64,000 nucleotides of DNA from assembly GCF_029395675.1 (NCBI RefSeq), contig NZ_CP115184.1, forward strand, positions 992,001 to 1,056,000, written 5' to 3'. Position 1 is the first letter of the stretch. Each line of letters starts with the position of its first letter. Origin of the DNA: Janibacter cremeus. Lineage in GTDB: Bacteria; Actinomycetota; Actinomycetes; Actinomycetales; Dermatophilaceae. A program made the position numbers and the translations under genes. The notes below the pieces were generated by a model. That model saw nothing but the letters and a program-made list of their open reading frames with translations. It made no database searches and had not been told where the DNA came from. Below are positions 1 to 9,684 of the stretch, piece by piece.

Positions 1-1061
1 CCCCGGCGGACGTCCTCGACGAAGTCGCAGCAGACCTCGAGCGGCTCACGTCTGGCGACCTTGGCCGCGTAGCTGCGCGCGGGGAGGGACTCGCCCTGCG
101 GGTCGAAGCGCAGCTGGAGCACGTGGGGGAAGCGGCGGGCGAGCTGCTCCATGGCGCCGACGGGACGGATCGGGTCGATCAGCGTCACCTGGACCCAGGC
201 ACCCTCCGCCGCCGTGTGATCGGGGTCGTCGAGGACCTCCCGGAGGGTGCCGCGCACCTGCGCCAGCCGGCGGTGCACGGGGGCCTCCACCCGCTCGACC
301 CGCACCTCGCCGTCGGCGCCGAGGTCGAGCAGCAAGGTGCCCTTGGTGTGGTGGGTCTCGCTGAAGGACATGGCCACGGGCGAGCCGCTGTAGCGCACGG
401 TGTCGGCGACCTGCTGGGTGCCGTGGAGGTGCCCCAGTGCCGCGTAGGCGACGCCGTCGAAGGTGCTCGTCGGCACCATCGCCACGCCACCGGTGCTGAT
501 GTCGCGCTCCGACTCGCTCGTGGCGCCGCCACTGGCGAAGCAGTGCGCCATGGCGATCGTCCGCGGGCCCCGCGCGGCGGCATCAGCACGCACCCGGTCC
601 ATCGCTGCACCCAGCACGGCCGTGTGGGTCCGCTGGTCGACACCCAGCTCCTCGCTCACCGAGGACGCTGCGGGCTCGAGGTAGGGGATGGGGTAGACCG
701 CGGTGTCACCGACCACGACCGGTGTGCCGATCGAGTCCAGGTCGGAGCGGATGTGCAGCCCGGCGCGGGAGAGCAGGTCCGAGGCGAATCCCAGTCGGAT
801 CGCCGAGTCGTGGTTGCCGCTGGAGATGATCACCCGGGCGCCGGCGTCGATGAGGCGAGTCACGGCCTCGGAGAGCAGCGCGACCGCGTCCGGGGGCGGC
901 AGCGCGCGGTCGTAGACGTCGCCGGACACGAGGACCGCGTCCACCGACTCTGCCCGCACCGTCGCGACGAGGTGGTCCACGAACTCCGACTGCGCCGCGA
1001 GCAGCCCCACCCCGTGGAAGGCACGACCCAGGTGCCAGTCGGAGGTGTGGAGCAGCTTCAT
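1..1061 (-). CDS. sbcD: Exonuclease SbcCD, subunit D (3' end beyond the window)
   Basis: Metallophosphoesterase subunit of the SbcCD (Mre11-Rad50-like) nuclease, which processes hairpins and DNA ends in the cytoplasm. Reading the minus strand from the ATG at 1061 gives a protein starting MKLLHTSDWHLGRAF, with the family metal-binding motifs in order: DWHLG near residue 8, SGDVYDR near 46, SSGNHDS near 81 and the GHLHG box near 210. About 353 residues are visible; the C-terminus and any sbcC partner lie left of position 1. The frame is open throughout. It is divergent from the glutamate-cysteine ligase-like gene, with a 176-nt gap in which I see no strong signal. The assignment rests on motifs and length; other SbcD-like phosphoesterases are less likely. 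Confidence 0.88.
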   Translation of the reverse strand, partial: MKLLHTSDWHLGRAFHGVGLLAAQSEFVDHLVATVRAESVDAVLVSGDVYDRALPPPDAVALLSEAVTRLIDAGARVIISSGNHDSAIRLGFASDLLSRAGLHIRSDLDSIGTPVVVGDTAVYPIPYLEPAASSVSEELGVDQRTHTAVLGAAMDRVRADAAARGPRTIAMAHCFASGGATSESERDISTGGVAMVPTSTFDGVAYAALGHLHGTQQVADTVRYSGSPVAMSFSETHHTKGTLLLDLGADGEVRVERVEAPVHRRLAQVRGTLREVLDDPDHTAAEGAWVQVTLIDPIRPVGAMEQLARRFPHVLQLRFDPQGESLPARSYAAKVARREPLEVCCDFVEDVRR

Positions 1062-1237
1062 GGTGCCCACGCTAGGAGGGGGCACCGACAATGCTGCGGT
1101 GCGACACCCCCTTCGGCAGTCGGACGAGGGCGGCGGATGGGACCGGCCGCCGCATCGGACCACGGCCTGACCCTGTCGGGCGTGGCTTCCCGTGGGTAGA
1201 TTCGAGCCAGCCGACCCTCGGCGAGAGGTGGAGTCCC

Positions 1238-2719
1238 ATGGGCAAGGAAGTCCAGACCCAGAGCTACACGCGCGAAGAGCGCCAGCGGTACCGGGAGAAG
1301 GTGCGCCAGAACCTCGACGTCTTCGAGCGGATGCTCGCCGAGAGCGTCTTCGACGACGCCGTGCCACTCACCGGACTGGAGATCGAGCTCAACCTCGTCG
1401 ACGAGGACAACCAGCCGGCCTTCGTCAACGACGAGGTGCTCGAGTCGATCGCCGATCCCGACTACCAGACCGAGCTCGCGCAGTTCAACATCGAGCTCAA
1501 CGTCGCACCGCGGCCGCTGCCGGGGGACTCGGCCCTGGACCTCGAGGCCACCCTGCGCGACTCGCTCAACCGCGCGGACGCGAAGGCCGCCGAGCGCGGC
1601 GCGCGCATCGTCCCGATCGGGATCCTCCCCACGATCCGCGAGGAGCACTTCCAGGGGGAGTGGATCAGCGCCAACAACCGCTACACCGCCCTCAACGACT
1701 CGATCTTCACCGCCCGCGGCGAGGACGTCGTCCTCGACATCGAGGGCCCGACAGGGGAGCGACTGAGCACGTATGCCGGTTCGATCGCGCCGGAGTCGGC
1801 CTGCACCTCGGTGCAGCTGCACCTGCAGGTGGGGCCGGGCCAGTTCGCCGACCACTGGAACGCCGCCCAGGCCATCTCCGCGGCGCAGGTGGCGCTCGCG
1901 GCCAACTCGCCGTACTTCTTCGGCAAGCGCCTGCACGCGGAGACGCGGATCGCGTTGTTCTCCCAGGCGACGGACACCCGGCCGATCGAGCTGAAGAACC
2001 AGGGCGTACGGCCGAGGGTGTTCTTCGGCGAGCGGTGGATCACCTCGATCTTCGACCTCTTCGAGGAGAACGTGCGCTACTTCCCGGCGCTGCTCGCCGA
2101 GGCCACCGACGAGGACCCGGCCGCGGTCCTCGACGAGGGCGGCACACCGCAGCTCGGCGAGCTCAACCTGCACAACGGCACCGTCTACCGGTGGAACCGC
2201 CCGATCTACCAACCCACCGAGGGCAAGCCCCACGTGCGCGTGGAGAACCGCGTCCTGCCGGCCGGGCCGACGATCATCGACGTCCTGGCCAATGCGGCCT
2301 TCTACTACGGCGTCGTCCGCACGCTCGCGAGCGAGGACCGCCCGGTGTGGACCCGGATGTCCTTCCCCGCCGCCCAGGCCAACTTCGAGGCCGCCGCCCG
2401 GGACGGGCTGACCGCCCGCCTGTACTGGCCGGGGCTCGGGCAGCTCACCGCCGACGAGCTGACCGTGCGTCACCTGCTGCCGATGGCGCGCCAGGGGTTG
2501 GAGGACTGGGGCGTCTCCTCGAGGGTCATCACGAGGTACCTCGACGTCATCGAGGGGCGGTGCACCTCCGGTGTCAACGGCGCAGTGTGGCAGACGGAGT
2601 GCGTCCGTCGCCTCGAGGAGGGCGGCCTCGAGCGCGCCGCCGCCCTCGCCGAGATGGTCGGGCTCTACCGGGACCACATGAGCCGCAACGAGCCGGTCCA
2701 CACCTGGCCATTACCCTGA
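1238..2719 (+). CDS. Glutamate-cysteine ligase family protein
   Basis: A 493-residue protein of the glutamate-cysteine ligase (ATP-dependent carboxylate-amine ligase) superfamily. Visible features are the N-terminal GLEIELNLVDE strand near residue 47, which carries the metal/glutamate-binding acidic residues of this fold, a glutamine/asparagine-rich core (AQFNIELNVAP near 85), and the RVENRVLPAGPTI segment near 340 that corresponds to the conserved arginine region. The ATG at 1238 follows a GAGGTGGAG ribosome-binding site and a possible -10 (TAGATT, 1197-1202). The genome also has mshC, so the main thiol is probably mycothiol; the real acceptor substrate here is therefore unclear, and it may make gamma-glutamyl peptides other than glutathione. 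The downstream OsmC gene begins only 4 nt after its stop, suggesting co-transcription. Confidence 0.72.
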   Translation: MGKEVQTQSYTREERQRYREKVRQNLDVFERMLAESVFDDAVPLTGLEIELNLVDEDNQPAFVNDEVLESIADPDYQTELAQFNIELNVAPRPLPGDSALDLEATLRDSLNRADAKAAERGARIVPIGILPTIREEHFQGEWISANNRYTALNDSIFTARGEDVVLDIEGPTGERLSTYAGSIAPESACTSVQLHLQVGPGQFADHWNAAQAISAAQVALAANSPYFFGKRLHAETRIALFSQATDTRPIELKNQGVRPRVFFGERWITSIFDLFEENVRYFPALLAEATDEDPAAVLDEGGTPQLGELNLHNGTVYRWNRPIYQPTEGKPHVRVENRVLPAGPTIIDVLANAAFYYGVVRTLASEDRPVWTRMSFPAAQANFEAAARDGLTARLYWPGLGQLTADELTVRHLLPMARQGLEDWGVSSRVITRYLDVIEGRCTSGVNGAVWQTECVRRLEEGGLERAAALAEMVGLYRDHMSRNEPVHTWPLP

Positions 2720-2723
2720 GGCC

Positions 2724-3194
2724 ATGGCTGCTGACGAGACGCCCGAGAACGAGTCGACCGGTGGTACCGGTCCCGGTCACCGCAGCGTGGAGCTGACGCG
2801 GGAGTCGCTGGGGCGCTACGAGATCCGCAATGCCCGTGGGGGCACGATCACCATCGGCGACGGCAGCACCGACGACTTCACCCCGGTCGAGCTCCTCCTG
2901 GCCGCGCTCGCGGGGTGCAGCTCCGTCGACGTCGACCACATCACCTCCCGCCGGGCGGAGCCGGAGAGCTTCGTCGTCGCCGCCGAGGGGGAGAAGACCT
3001 CGACGCCGGAGGCCGGGAACCACCTGAAGGACCTCCGGGTCACCTTCCGTCTCGGCTTCCCCGAGGGCGACGCCGGCGACGCGGCCCGCTCGGCCTTCCC
3101 CCGCTCCGTCGCCCAGTCCCGCGACCGGCTGTGCTCCGTCTCCCGCACGGTCCAGCTGGGCATGCCGGTGGCCATGACCGCTGAGGACTCGTAG
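2724..3194 (+). CDS. OsmC family peroxiredoxin-like protein
   Basis: A 156-residue member of the OsmC/Ohr family, thiol-dependent peroxidases or related proteins that act on organic peroxides in the cytoplasm. The family core is seen as the FTPVELLLAALAGCSSVDVDHI segment (one reactive-type cysteine near residue 63 in AGCSS) and a C-terminal SRDRLCSVSRTV segment with the second cysteine near residue 138, which is the usual two-cysteine layout. The gene starts 4 nt after the glutamate-cysteine ligase-like gene and ends 7 nt before the flavoprotein gene, with GGAGGAGG between the latter two, so the three probably form one redox-related operon. Which peroxide or thiol it uses cannot be read from the sequence. 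Confidence 0.8.
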   Translation: MAADETPENESTGGTGPGHRSVELTRESLGRYEIRNARGGTITIGDGSTDDFTPVELLLAALAGCSSVDVDHITSRRAEPESFVVAAEGEKTSTPEAGNHLKDLRVTFRLGFPEGDAGDAARSAFPRSVAQSRDRLCSVSRTVQLGMPVAMTAEDS

Positions 3195-3201
3195 GAGGAG
3201 G

Positions 3202-4239
3202 ATGCGCACCGACGTCGACATCGCGGTCATCGGCGGGGGACAGGCGGGGCTGGCGTGCGGGTACCACCTGCGACGAGCCGGTCTGGACCACGTCATCCTC
3301 GACGATCAGGAGTCCTCCGGCGGCGCCTGGCGGGCCACGTGGCCCTCACTGCGGCTCTTCTCCTCGACGGCGCACTCCTCGCTGCCCGGGTGGCCGATGC
3401 CGCCCCACCCCGACACCTTCCCGCCGGTCGCCCACGCGCTGGACTACCTCGCCGAGTACGAGCGACGCTACGACCTGCCCGTCGAGCGCCCCGTGCGTGT
3501 CACGGACGTACGGTCGCTCCACGAGCACCTCGAGGTGGTGACCGACCGTGGGGTCCTGCGCGCGCGGTACGTCGTCAACGCCACCGGCACGTGGGCCGCT
3601 CCCTTCGTCCCGCAGGTGGAGGGGGCGCTGGACTTCCGGGGCCGGCAGCTGCACAGCGCGTGGTACCGCGGTCCCCAGTCCTTCGCGGGACAACGCGTCG
3701 CCGTCGTCGGCGGGGGAAACTCCGGCGTGCAGATCACCGCGGACCTGGTCGACCACGCGCAGCAGCTCTCCCTGGTCTCGGCCCGGCGACTGCGCTTCCT
3801 GCCCGACGACGTCGACGGCCGGCATCTCTTCGCCCAGGCCACCGCCCGCCTCGGGGAGGGCGATGCGGAGGCCGAGTTCGTCGGCAACATCGTCGCGCTG
3901 CCGCAGGTGCGGGAGGCCCGGGCGAAGGGGGCGCTGCGCCTGCGTGCGATGTTCGACCGGATGACACCGGAGGGTGCCGTCATCGGCCGTGGGCACCTCG
4001 ACCTCGATGCCGTGATCTGGTGCACCGGCTTCCGGCCGGCGCTGCGCCACCTCCGCTCCCTGGGGCTGCGCACCGCCAAGGGCATCCCGGACGTGGTGGA
4101 CAACCGCTCGGTCAAGGATCCACGGGTGTGCTTCGTGGGGTACGGCGACTGGACCGGCCCGGCCTCCGCCACGCTCATCGGCGTCGGGCGGACGGCGAAA
4201 GCCCTCGCCGCCGCCCTGGCGGCCGAGCTGTCGGACTGA
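3202..4239 (+). CDS. NAD(P)/FAD-dependent monooxygenase, ArsO/FMO-like
   Basis: A 345-residue flavoprotein with two Rossmann motifs: GGGQAG near residue 12 for FAD and VVGGGNSG near residue 170 for NAD(P)H. Between and after these are the ATGTW and DAVIWCTGFRP motifs typical of flavin-containing monooxygenases and of ArsO-like proteins. It would oxygenate a small soft nucleophile or similar substrate in the cytoplasm using NAD(P)H and O2. The start at 3202 has an excellent GGAGGAGG ribosome-binding site and follows the OsmC gene by 7 nt. No arsenic genes are adjacent, so I do not call it arsO. The gene is intact; the IS110 element to its right lies outside its stop codon. Confidence 0.78.
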   Translation: MRTDVDIAVIGGGQAGLACGYHLRRAGLDHVILDDQESSGGAWRATWPSLRLFSSTAHSSLPGWPMPPHPDTFPPVAHALDYLAEYERRYDLPVERPVRVTDVRSLHEHLEVVTDRGVLRARYVVNATGTWAAPFVPQVEGALDFRGRQLHSAWYRGPQSFAGQRVAVVGGGNSGVQITADLVDHAQQLSLVSARRLRFLPDDVDGRHLFAQATARLGEGDAEAEFVGNIVALPQVREARAKGALRLRAMFDRMTPEGAVIGRGHLDLDAVIWCTGFRPALRHLRSLGLRTAKGIPDVVDNRSVKDPRVCFVGYGDWTGPASATLIGVGRTAKALAAALAAELSD

Positions 4240-4244
4240 TCCGC

Positions 4245-4259
4245 TGCACCGTGGGTGCA
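4245..4259 (+). terminator. Short hairpin after the monooxygenase gene
   Basis: TGCACC (4245-4250) and GGTGCA (4254-4259) pair with a 3-nt loop, starting 6 nt after the stop codon. There is no T-tract and the stem is only 6 bp, so it is a weak intrinsic-terminator candidate for the 1238-4239 operon, placed just outside the IS110 left end. Confidence 0.4.
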
Positions 4260-4309
4260 TGAATCCGCCATGACCATGTCATTTGTCCCGCAGCGATCCT
4301 AGGGTTGGC

Positions 4310-4530
4310 TCAGTGTCAGGGTGATGGTGCCGCTCCCGCGGTGGTTGGATCCTGAGCACCGGGTGTCTGGCTCTTAGGGTTGCTGTCGCCTTCGGGCTGA
4401 TGGTCATGCGTTTTGCCGGCACCCGGTGTGAAGGACCGGCCGGCGTGACTTGATAGGAGCGTGGCATCGCCCCCACTGAGATGTGTCCGCCGACCGGCCC
4501 AACCGTCCAGTCACTGATCAGGTGAAGGAG
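4310..4530 (+). ncRNA. Candidate bridge RNA in the IS110 left end
   Basis: IS110-subgroup elements are known to encode a structured bridge RNA in the non-coding end 5' of the recombinase, with loops that pair to target and donor DNA. This 220-nt leader has no convincing ORF and shows RNA-like structure: GCACCGGGTG (4357-4366) can pair with CACCCGGTG (about 4420-4428) enclosing a GCC-TTCG-GGC hairpin near 4392, and TAGGGTTG occurs twice (about 4310 and 4375). The CTTGATAGGAG string inside it resembles the element's right junction. The RNA itself, its ends and its loops are inferred. Confidence 0.5.
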
Positions 4531-4539
4531 GCAACCACC

Positions 4540-5592
4540 ATGGTTGTTGTTGGAGCCGATGTCCACAAGCGTTCGCACACATTCGTCGCGGTCGACCCGG
4601 TCGGCAAGCAGGTCGGACAGATCACCGTCCCGGCCGTCACCGAGGGCCACCGCAAGGCGCTGGCCTGGGCCCGGGAACGGTTCGGGGACGAGATCGTGTG
4701 GGCGATCGAGGACTGCCGGCACCTGTCCGCCCGGCTGGAGCGGGACCTGCTCACCGCCGGGCAGCAGGTGGTGCGGGTGCCGCCGAAGATGATGGCCGAG
4801 CAGCGTCGGGTGGCGCGCACGCGGGGCAAGTCGGACCCGATTGACGCCTTGGCGGTGGCGCGGGCCTACCTGCGTGAACCCAGCCTTCCTGTGGCTACGC
4901 ATGATGAGGCGTCCCGGGAGCTGAAGCTGCTGGTCGACCGCCGCGAAACGCTTGTGGCACAACGGACAGCGACGATCAACTCGCTGCTGTGGCGCGTGCA
5001 CGAGCTGGACCCTGCACACGCGCCCAAGGCCCGCTCGCTGGACCTGGCCAAGCACCAGCAGGCCCTGCGCACCTGGCTGCTCATCCTCGATGGGGTCGTG
5101 GCCGAGCTGGCGCTGGAAGAGCTCGACGACGTCATCGCCCTGACGGCCCGGGCCAAGAGCTACGCCAAGCGCATCGCCGACCTGACCGCGCAGGCGGCGC
5201 CGACGCTGCTGGCGATGCCCGGGGTCGGGCCCTTGACCGCGGCCAAGCTGATCGGCGAGTCCGCCGGCGCATCACGCTTCCACAGCGAGGCCGCCTTCGC
5301 CCGGCACGCCGGCGCCGCGCCGATCCCCGTCTGGTCGGGCAACACCGCCGGACGGGTGCGCATGACCCGCTCGGGCAACCGTCAGCTCAACGCCGCACTG
5401 CACCGCATCGCCATCACCCAAGTCCGTCTGCAAGGCTCCTTGGGCAAGGCGTACTACGAGAAGAAGAAGGCCGAAGGAATGTCCAACCGCGAAGCCCTGC
5501 GCTGCCTCAAACGACGCCTCGCACGCGTCGTCTTCCACCACCTGACCACCGACCAAGCAACGAACGCGACTGGACTCGCGGCCGCCGCTTGA
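4540..5592 (+). CDS. IS110-family transposase (DEDD recombinase)
   Basis: A 350-residue recombinase that moves its own element. The N-terminal RuvC-like DEDD domain shows GADVHK (first Asp, residue 6), WAIEDC (Glu near 60) and KSDPIDALAVA (Asp near 101/104). The C-terminal Tnp_20 domain carries the MPGVGPLTAAKLIGE helix-hairpin motif near 225 and a GNTAGRVRMTRSGNRQL segment near 265 that normally holds the catalytic serine region. Length and motif order are those of complete IS110 proteins, and the frame is uninterrupted. The ATG at 4540 has a GAAGGAGG ribosome-binding site; an in-frame upstream start at 4483 would lack one. The stop lies 14 nt before the next gene. Confidence 0.93.
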   Translation: MVVVGADVHKRSHTFVAVDPVGKQVGQITVPAVTEGHRKALAWARERFGDEIVWAIEDCRHLSARLERDLLTAGQQVVRVPPKMMAEQRRVARTRGKSDPIDALAVARAYLREPSLPVATHDEASRELKLLVDRRETLVAQRTATINSLLWRVHELDPAHAPKARSLDLAKHQQALRTWLLILDGVVAELALEELDDVIALTARAKSYAKRIADLTAQAAPTLLAMPGVGPLTAAKLIGESAGASRFHSEAAFARHAGAAPIPVWSGNTAGRVRMTRSGNRQLNAALHRIAITQVRLQGSLGKAYYEKKKAEGMSNREALRCLKRRLARVVFHHLTTDQATNATGLAAAA

Positions 5593-5606
5593 CATAGGAG
5601 AAACGC

Positions 5607-6227
5607 ATGGCCACTTTTGTCGAAGTTCACCCGGACGATCCGCAACCGCACAGGGTCGGGAAGGTCGTCGAGCGCCTGCGTGAGGGCGCGCTCGTCGCCT
5701 TTCCCACCGACTCGGGCTATGCCCTGGGCGGACGCCTCGACGACCAGGAGATCAAGGACCGCATCCGCGACATCCGCAAGCTCGACGACAAGCACCACTA
5801 CACGCTGCTGTGCGCGGACTTCGCACAGCTCGGCCAGCTCGTCCACATCGACAACTCGGTCTTCCGGGCGGTCAAGGCGGCCACTCCCGGCCCGTACACC
5901 TTCATCCTCCCGGCGACGAAGGAGGTGCCCCGCCGTCTGCTCCACCAGAAGAAGAAGACGGTGGGGGTGCGCATCCCCAGCCACCCGCTGTCGCAGGCCC
6001 TGCTCGAGGGCCTCGGCGACCCGATGCTCATCTCGACCCTGCTCCTGCCGGGCGACGACAAGACCCCGACCTTCGGCTGGGACGTCAAGGAGGCCCTCGA
6101 CCACCAGGTCGACATCGTCATCGACGCCGGTGAGGTGACCACCGAGCCGACCACCGTCGTCGACCTCTCCGGGGACGGTGCCGAGATCGCCCGCCGCGGG
6201 GCGGGCGACCCGACCCCCTTCGAGTGA
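5607..6227 (+). CDS. YciO/Sua5-type threonylcarbamoyl-AMP synthase family protein
   Basis: A 206-residue protein of the Sua5/YciO/YrdC family, which makes or binds threonylcarbamoyl-adenylate; the TsaC/Sua5 members feed the t6A37 tRNA modification. Its length and motifs match the YciO branch: FPTDSGYALGG near residue 33, the DIRKLDDKHHYTLLCADFAQL segment near 55-75 and VGVRIPSHPL near 118, followed by an STLLLPGDD segment. YciO proteins have a debated biochemical role, so I avoid a tsaC/sua5 name. The IS110 element lies directly upstream, and the ribosome-binding site TAGGAGA may be at or inside the junction; any native promoter has been displaced by the insertion. The stop is 1 nt from the convergent kbl stop. 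Confidence 0.85.
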   Translation: MATFVEVHPDDPQPHRVGKVVERLREGALVAFPTDSGYALGGRLDDQEIKDRIRDIRKLDDKHHYTLLCADFAQLGQLVHIDNSVFRAVKAATPGPYTFILPATKEVPRRLLHQKKKTVGVRIPSHPLSQALLEGLGDPMLISTLLLPGDDKTPTFGWDVKEALDHQVDIVIDAGEVTTEPTTVVDLSGDGAEIARRGAGDPTPFE

Positions 6228-6228
6228 G

Positions 6229-7425
<1,197 letters not shown>

Positions 7426-7426
7426 C

Positions 7427-8467
7427 TCAGCTCCAGTCCATGATGACCTTGCCGCACTCTCCCGAGGCGGCGGTGGCGAACGCGTCCTCCCACTGCTGTG
7501 CGGGGAAGCGGTGGGTGATGACCGACGAGACGGTCTCCCGCAGGGTGGGGGAGGTCGAGAGCATCGCGCTCATCGTGTACCAGGTGTCGTACATCTCGCG
7601 GCCGTAGATCCCCTTGATCGTGACCATGTGGGTGATGACCTTCGACCAGTCGATCGGGTAGGGGTCCTTCGGCAGGCCGAGCATGGCGATGCGGCCCCCG
7701 TGGTTGAGGTTGTCGAGCATGTCGGCCACGGCCGGGGGAGCGCCCGACATCTCCAGCCCGACGTCGAAGCCCTCCTTCATGCCCAGCTCCCGCATGGCCT
7801 GCGCGAGGTTCGAGGACGCGGCGTTGACGAGGAGGTCGGCTCCCGCGCCCTTGGCCAGCGTCAGGCGGTGGTCGGACAGGTCGGTGACCGCGATGTACCG
7901 GGCGCCCACGTGCCGGGCGATGGCAGCGGCCATGACGCCGATCGGTCCGGCTCCGGTGATGACAACGTCCTCGCCGGCCAGCGGGAAGGACAGGGTGGTG
8001 TGGACGGCGTTGCCGAGGGGGTCGAAGATCGCGCCGAGGTTCGGATCGATGTCGTCGGTGTGCACCCAGGCGTTGGAGGCCGGGATGACGACGTAGTCGG
8101 CGAAGGCGCCGTCACGGTTGACGCCGATGCCGACGGTGTTGATGCACAGGTGGCGACGGCCGGCGCGGCAGTTGCGGCACGAGCCGCACACGAGGTGGCC
8201 CTCCCCGGAGACACGGTCACCGACGGCGACGCCCGTCACCGTCGCACCGACCTCGACGACCTCGCCGTAGAACTCGTGACCGATGACCTGCGGAGTCGTC
8301 GGCACGGCACCCGCCGCCCACTCGTCCCAGCCGTGCAGGTGGAGGTCGGTCCCGCACAGACCGGCGCGCAGGACGCGGATCTTCACCTCGTCGGGGCCGG
8401 GGGTGGGTTCGGGGACGTCGACCAGCTCGAGGCCGGGGCCGGGTCGGGGTTTGACCAGTGCTCGCAT
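7427..8467 (-). CDS. tdh: L-threonine 3-dehydrogenase
   Basis: A 346-residue zinc-dependent medium-chain alcohol dehydrogenase that oxidises L-threonine to 2-amino-3-ketobutyrate with NAD+. Seen are the catalytic-zinc motif [13 protein letters not shown] (Cys near residue 38), [12 protein letters not shown] near 63, the structural-zinc cysteine set [15 protein letters not shown] near 94-108 and the nucleotide-binding [10 protein letters not shown] near 170. Start ATG at 8467 follows a GGAGAA ribosome-binding site. It is the first gene of the tdh-kbl operon; the next step is encoded by kbl immediately downstream. An inverted repeat in front of the gene may be an operator (see 8476-8508). Confidence 0.95.
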   Translation of the reverse strand: MRALVKPRPGPGLELVDVPEPTPGPDEVKIRVLRAGLCGTDLHLHGWDEWAAGAVPTTPQVIGHEFYGEVVEVGATVTGVAVGDRVSGEGHLVCGSCRNCRAGRRHLCINTVGIGVNRDGAFADYVVIPASNAWVHTDDIDPNLGAIFDPLGNAVHTTLSFPLAGEDVVITGAGPIGVMAAAIARHVGARYIAVTDLSDHRLTLAKGAGADLLVNAASSNLAQAMRELGMKEGFDVGLEMSGAPPAVADMLDNLNHGGRIAMLGLPKDPYPIDWSKVITHMVTIKGIYGREMYDTWYTMSAMLSTSPTLRETVSSVITHRFPAQQWEDAFATAASGECGKVIMDWS

Positions 8468-8475
8468 TGTTCTCC

Positions 8476-8508
8476 TGTCGTGGAACGGGGGTGACCGTCG
8501 TCACGACA
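8476..8508. promoter_or_regulatory. Inverted repeat upstream of tdh, possible operator
   Basis: TGTCGTG (8476-8482) and CACGACA (8502-8508) are perfect inverted copies separated by 19 nt, and the spacer itself contains GTGAC/GTCAC. They lie 9-41 nt upstream of the tdh start, partly over its ribosome-binding site. A repressor site or an RNA hairpin limiting translation are both possible; no regulator gene is adjacent. Confidence 0.35.
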
Positions 8509-8556
8509 CTAGCGAGCGCCGTCCTGAGGTGCGACGAAGAGGGTCCCACGGTGTGG

Positions 8557-9684
8557 TCACCGTCGCGTCAGCAGAACCATGACCTCGTGGTGGCGGGTCT
8601 GGGGGAACATGTCGAACATCCGGGCGCGCTCGACCCGGTACCCGGGCAGGTCGGCCAGGTCACGGGCCAGGGTCGTGGCATTGCAGCTGGAGTAGATGAC
8701 GTGCGCGGGTGCCGCCGCCTCGAGCGCCGCGCACAGCTGCGCCCCGATGCCACGGCGCGGCGGGTTGACGACGACCAGCTCCGCGGCGACGTCCTCGAGG
8801 GCACCGGCGTCGCCGACGCGGAAGTCGGCGGCCACTCCCAGATCGGCAGCCGCGGCACGGGCGCTCGCCACGGCATCGGGCGCGACCTCGACCCCCTCGA
8901 CGCGGCGCGAGCCCGCCCCCTTCGCCATCGCGGCGTTGAGCGCGAAGCCGCCGACGCCGCAGTACAGGTCGAGGACGCGTGCCGGGTCCGTCTCGGCCAC
9001 CCAGTCGCGGGCCTGGCGGTAGAGGCCGGCCGCGACGACGCTGTTGGTCTGGAAGAAGCTGCGCGGTCGCAGCCCGAAGGTGATGTCGTCCAACCGCATG
9101 GCCAAGGAGTCCTCCTCGGTGAGCACGATCTCCTCCTCGCCCTCGAGGACGGCCTTGTGCTCGGGCTGGATGTTGGCGGAGACCACGCGCAGGCCCGGGA
9201 CCGCGGCCCGCAGGGACGACAGCCCCTGCCGGATGCGCGGCAGCTGTCCGGGGGAGCGCAGCACGAAGCGCGCCATCAGCTCCCCGTCCGGGCTGGCCGT
9301 GACGAGCAGGTGCTTCAGCTCGCCGGAGCGGACCGCCACGTCGAAGGGCACCAGGCCCAGCCCGGCCACGGTCGCGGTCAGGCCCGGCAGCGCCTGCGCG
9401 AGGGCGGGTTCGTAGAGCCCGCAGTCCCGCAGGTCCACGCCACGGAACTGCGCATCGAGGATGCCGAAGGTCGGGTCCTGCCTGCTGCCGCCCACGGCCA
9501 GCTTCGCCTTGTTGCGGAAGCCCGACTCCGGCCCCACGAAGGGGGGCTGCCACACCTCGGGGGGCGCGAACGACCCCAGCCGCACCACGAGCTCGTCGGC
9601 GAGGTCGCGCACCTGCTCGCTGTAGGGCGTGCCCATGAGGGCGCACGATCCGCACGACCCGCGGTCGAAATGAGGGCACTGCAC
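8557..9684 (-). CDS. rlmC: 23S rRNA (uracil-C5)-methyltransferase, RlmC type
   Basis: A 375-residue RNA m5U methyltransferase of the TrmA/RlmC/RlmD family, expected to methylate a uracil of 23S rRNA with SAM. Starting from the GTG at 9684 the protein begins MQCPHFDRGSCGSC, an N-terminal iron-sulfur cysteine cluster like that of E. coli RlmC, and this start is preferred over a longer in-frame version beginning at 9777. Further motifs: RSFFQTN near 205, the SAM-binding LDLYCGVGGFALN near 235, VNPPRRG near 310 and the catalytic-cysteine YSSCNATTLARDL near 335. It is divergent from the mechanosensitive-channel-like gene. Confidence 0.86.
   Translation of the reverse strand: MQCPHFDRGSCGSCALMGTPYSEQVRDLADELVVRLGSFAPPEVWQPPFVGPESGFRNKAKLAVGGSRQDPTFGILDAQFRGVDLRDCGLYEPALAQALPGLTATVAGLGLVPFDVAVRSGELKHLLVTASPDGELMARFVLRSPGQLPRIRQGLSSLRAAVPGLRVVSANIQPEHKAVLEGEEEIVLTEEDSLAMRLDDITFGLRPRSFFQTNSVVAAGLYRQARDWVAETDPARVLDLYCGVGGFALNAAMAKGAGSRRVEGVEVAPDAVASARAAAADLGVAADFRVGDAGALEDVAAELVVVNPPRRGIGAQLCAALEAAAPAHVIYSSCNATTLARDLADLPGYRVERARMFDMFPQTRHHEVMVLLTRR

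Larger units (their letters stand above)
4290..5600 (+). mobile_element. IS110-family insertion sequence (ends approximate)
   Basis: An apparently intact single-gene element: about 230-250 bp of non-coding left end, one transposase (4540-5592) and almost no right non-coding end, the layout of the IS110 subgroup. As usual for this family I find no terminal inverted repeats or clear target duplication, so ends are estimates: the left lies somewhere between the monooxygenase hairpin (4259) and about 4325, the right between the transposase stop and the ribosome-binding site of the next gene. The string CTTGATAGGAG (4449-4459) in the leader resembles CTTGACATAGGAG (5588-5600) at the right boundary. 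None of the genome-wide CCCCCTTCG words found elsewhere in the window falls inside it, consistent with recent arrival. Confidence 0.8.

Noticed and set aside
1058..2701. Minus-strand open frame of 547 codons
   Set aside because: Antisense to the glutamate-cysteine ligase-like gene; composition is typical of GC-bias shadows.
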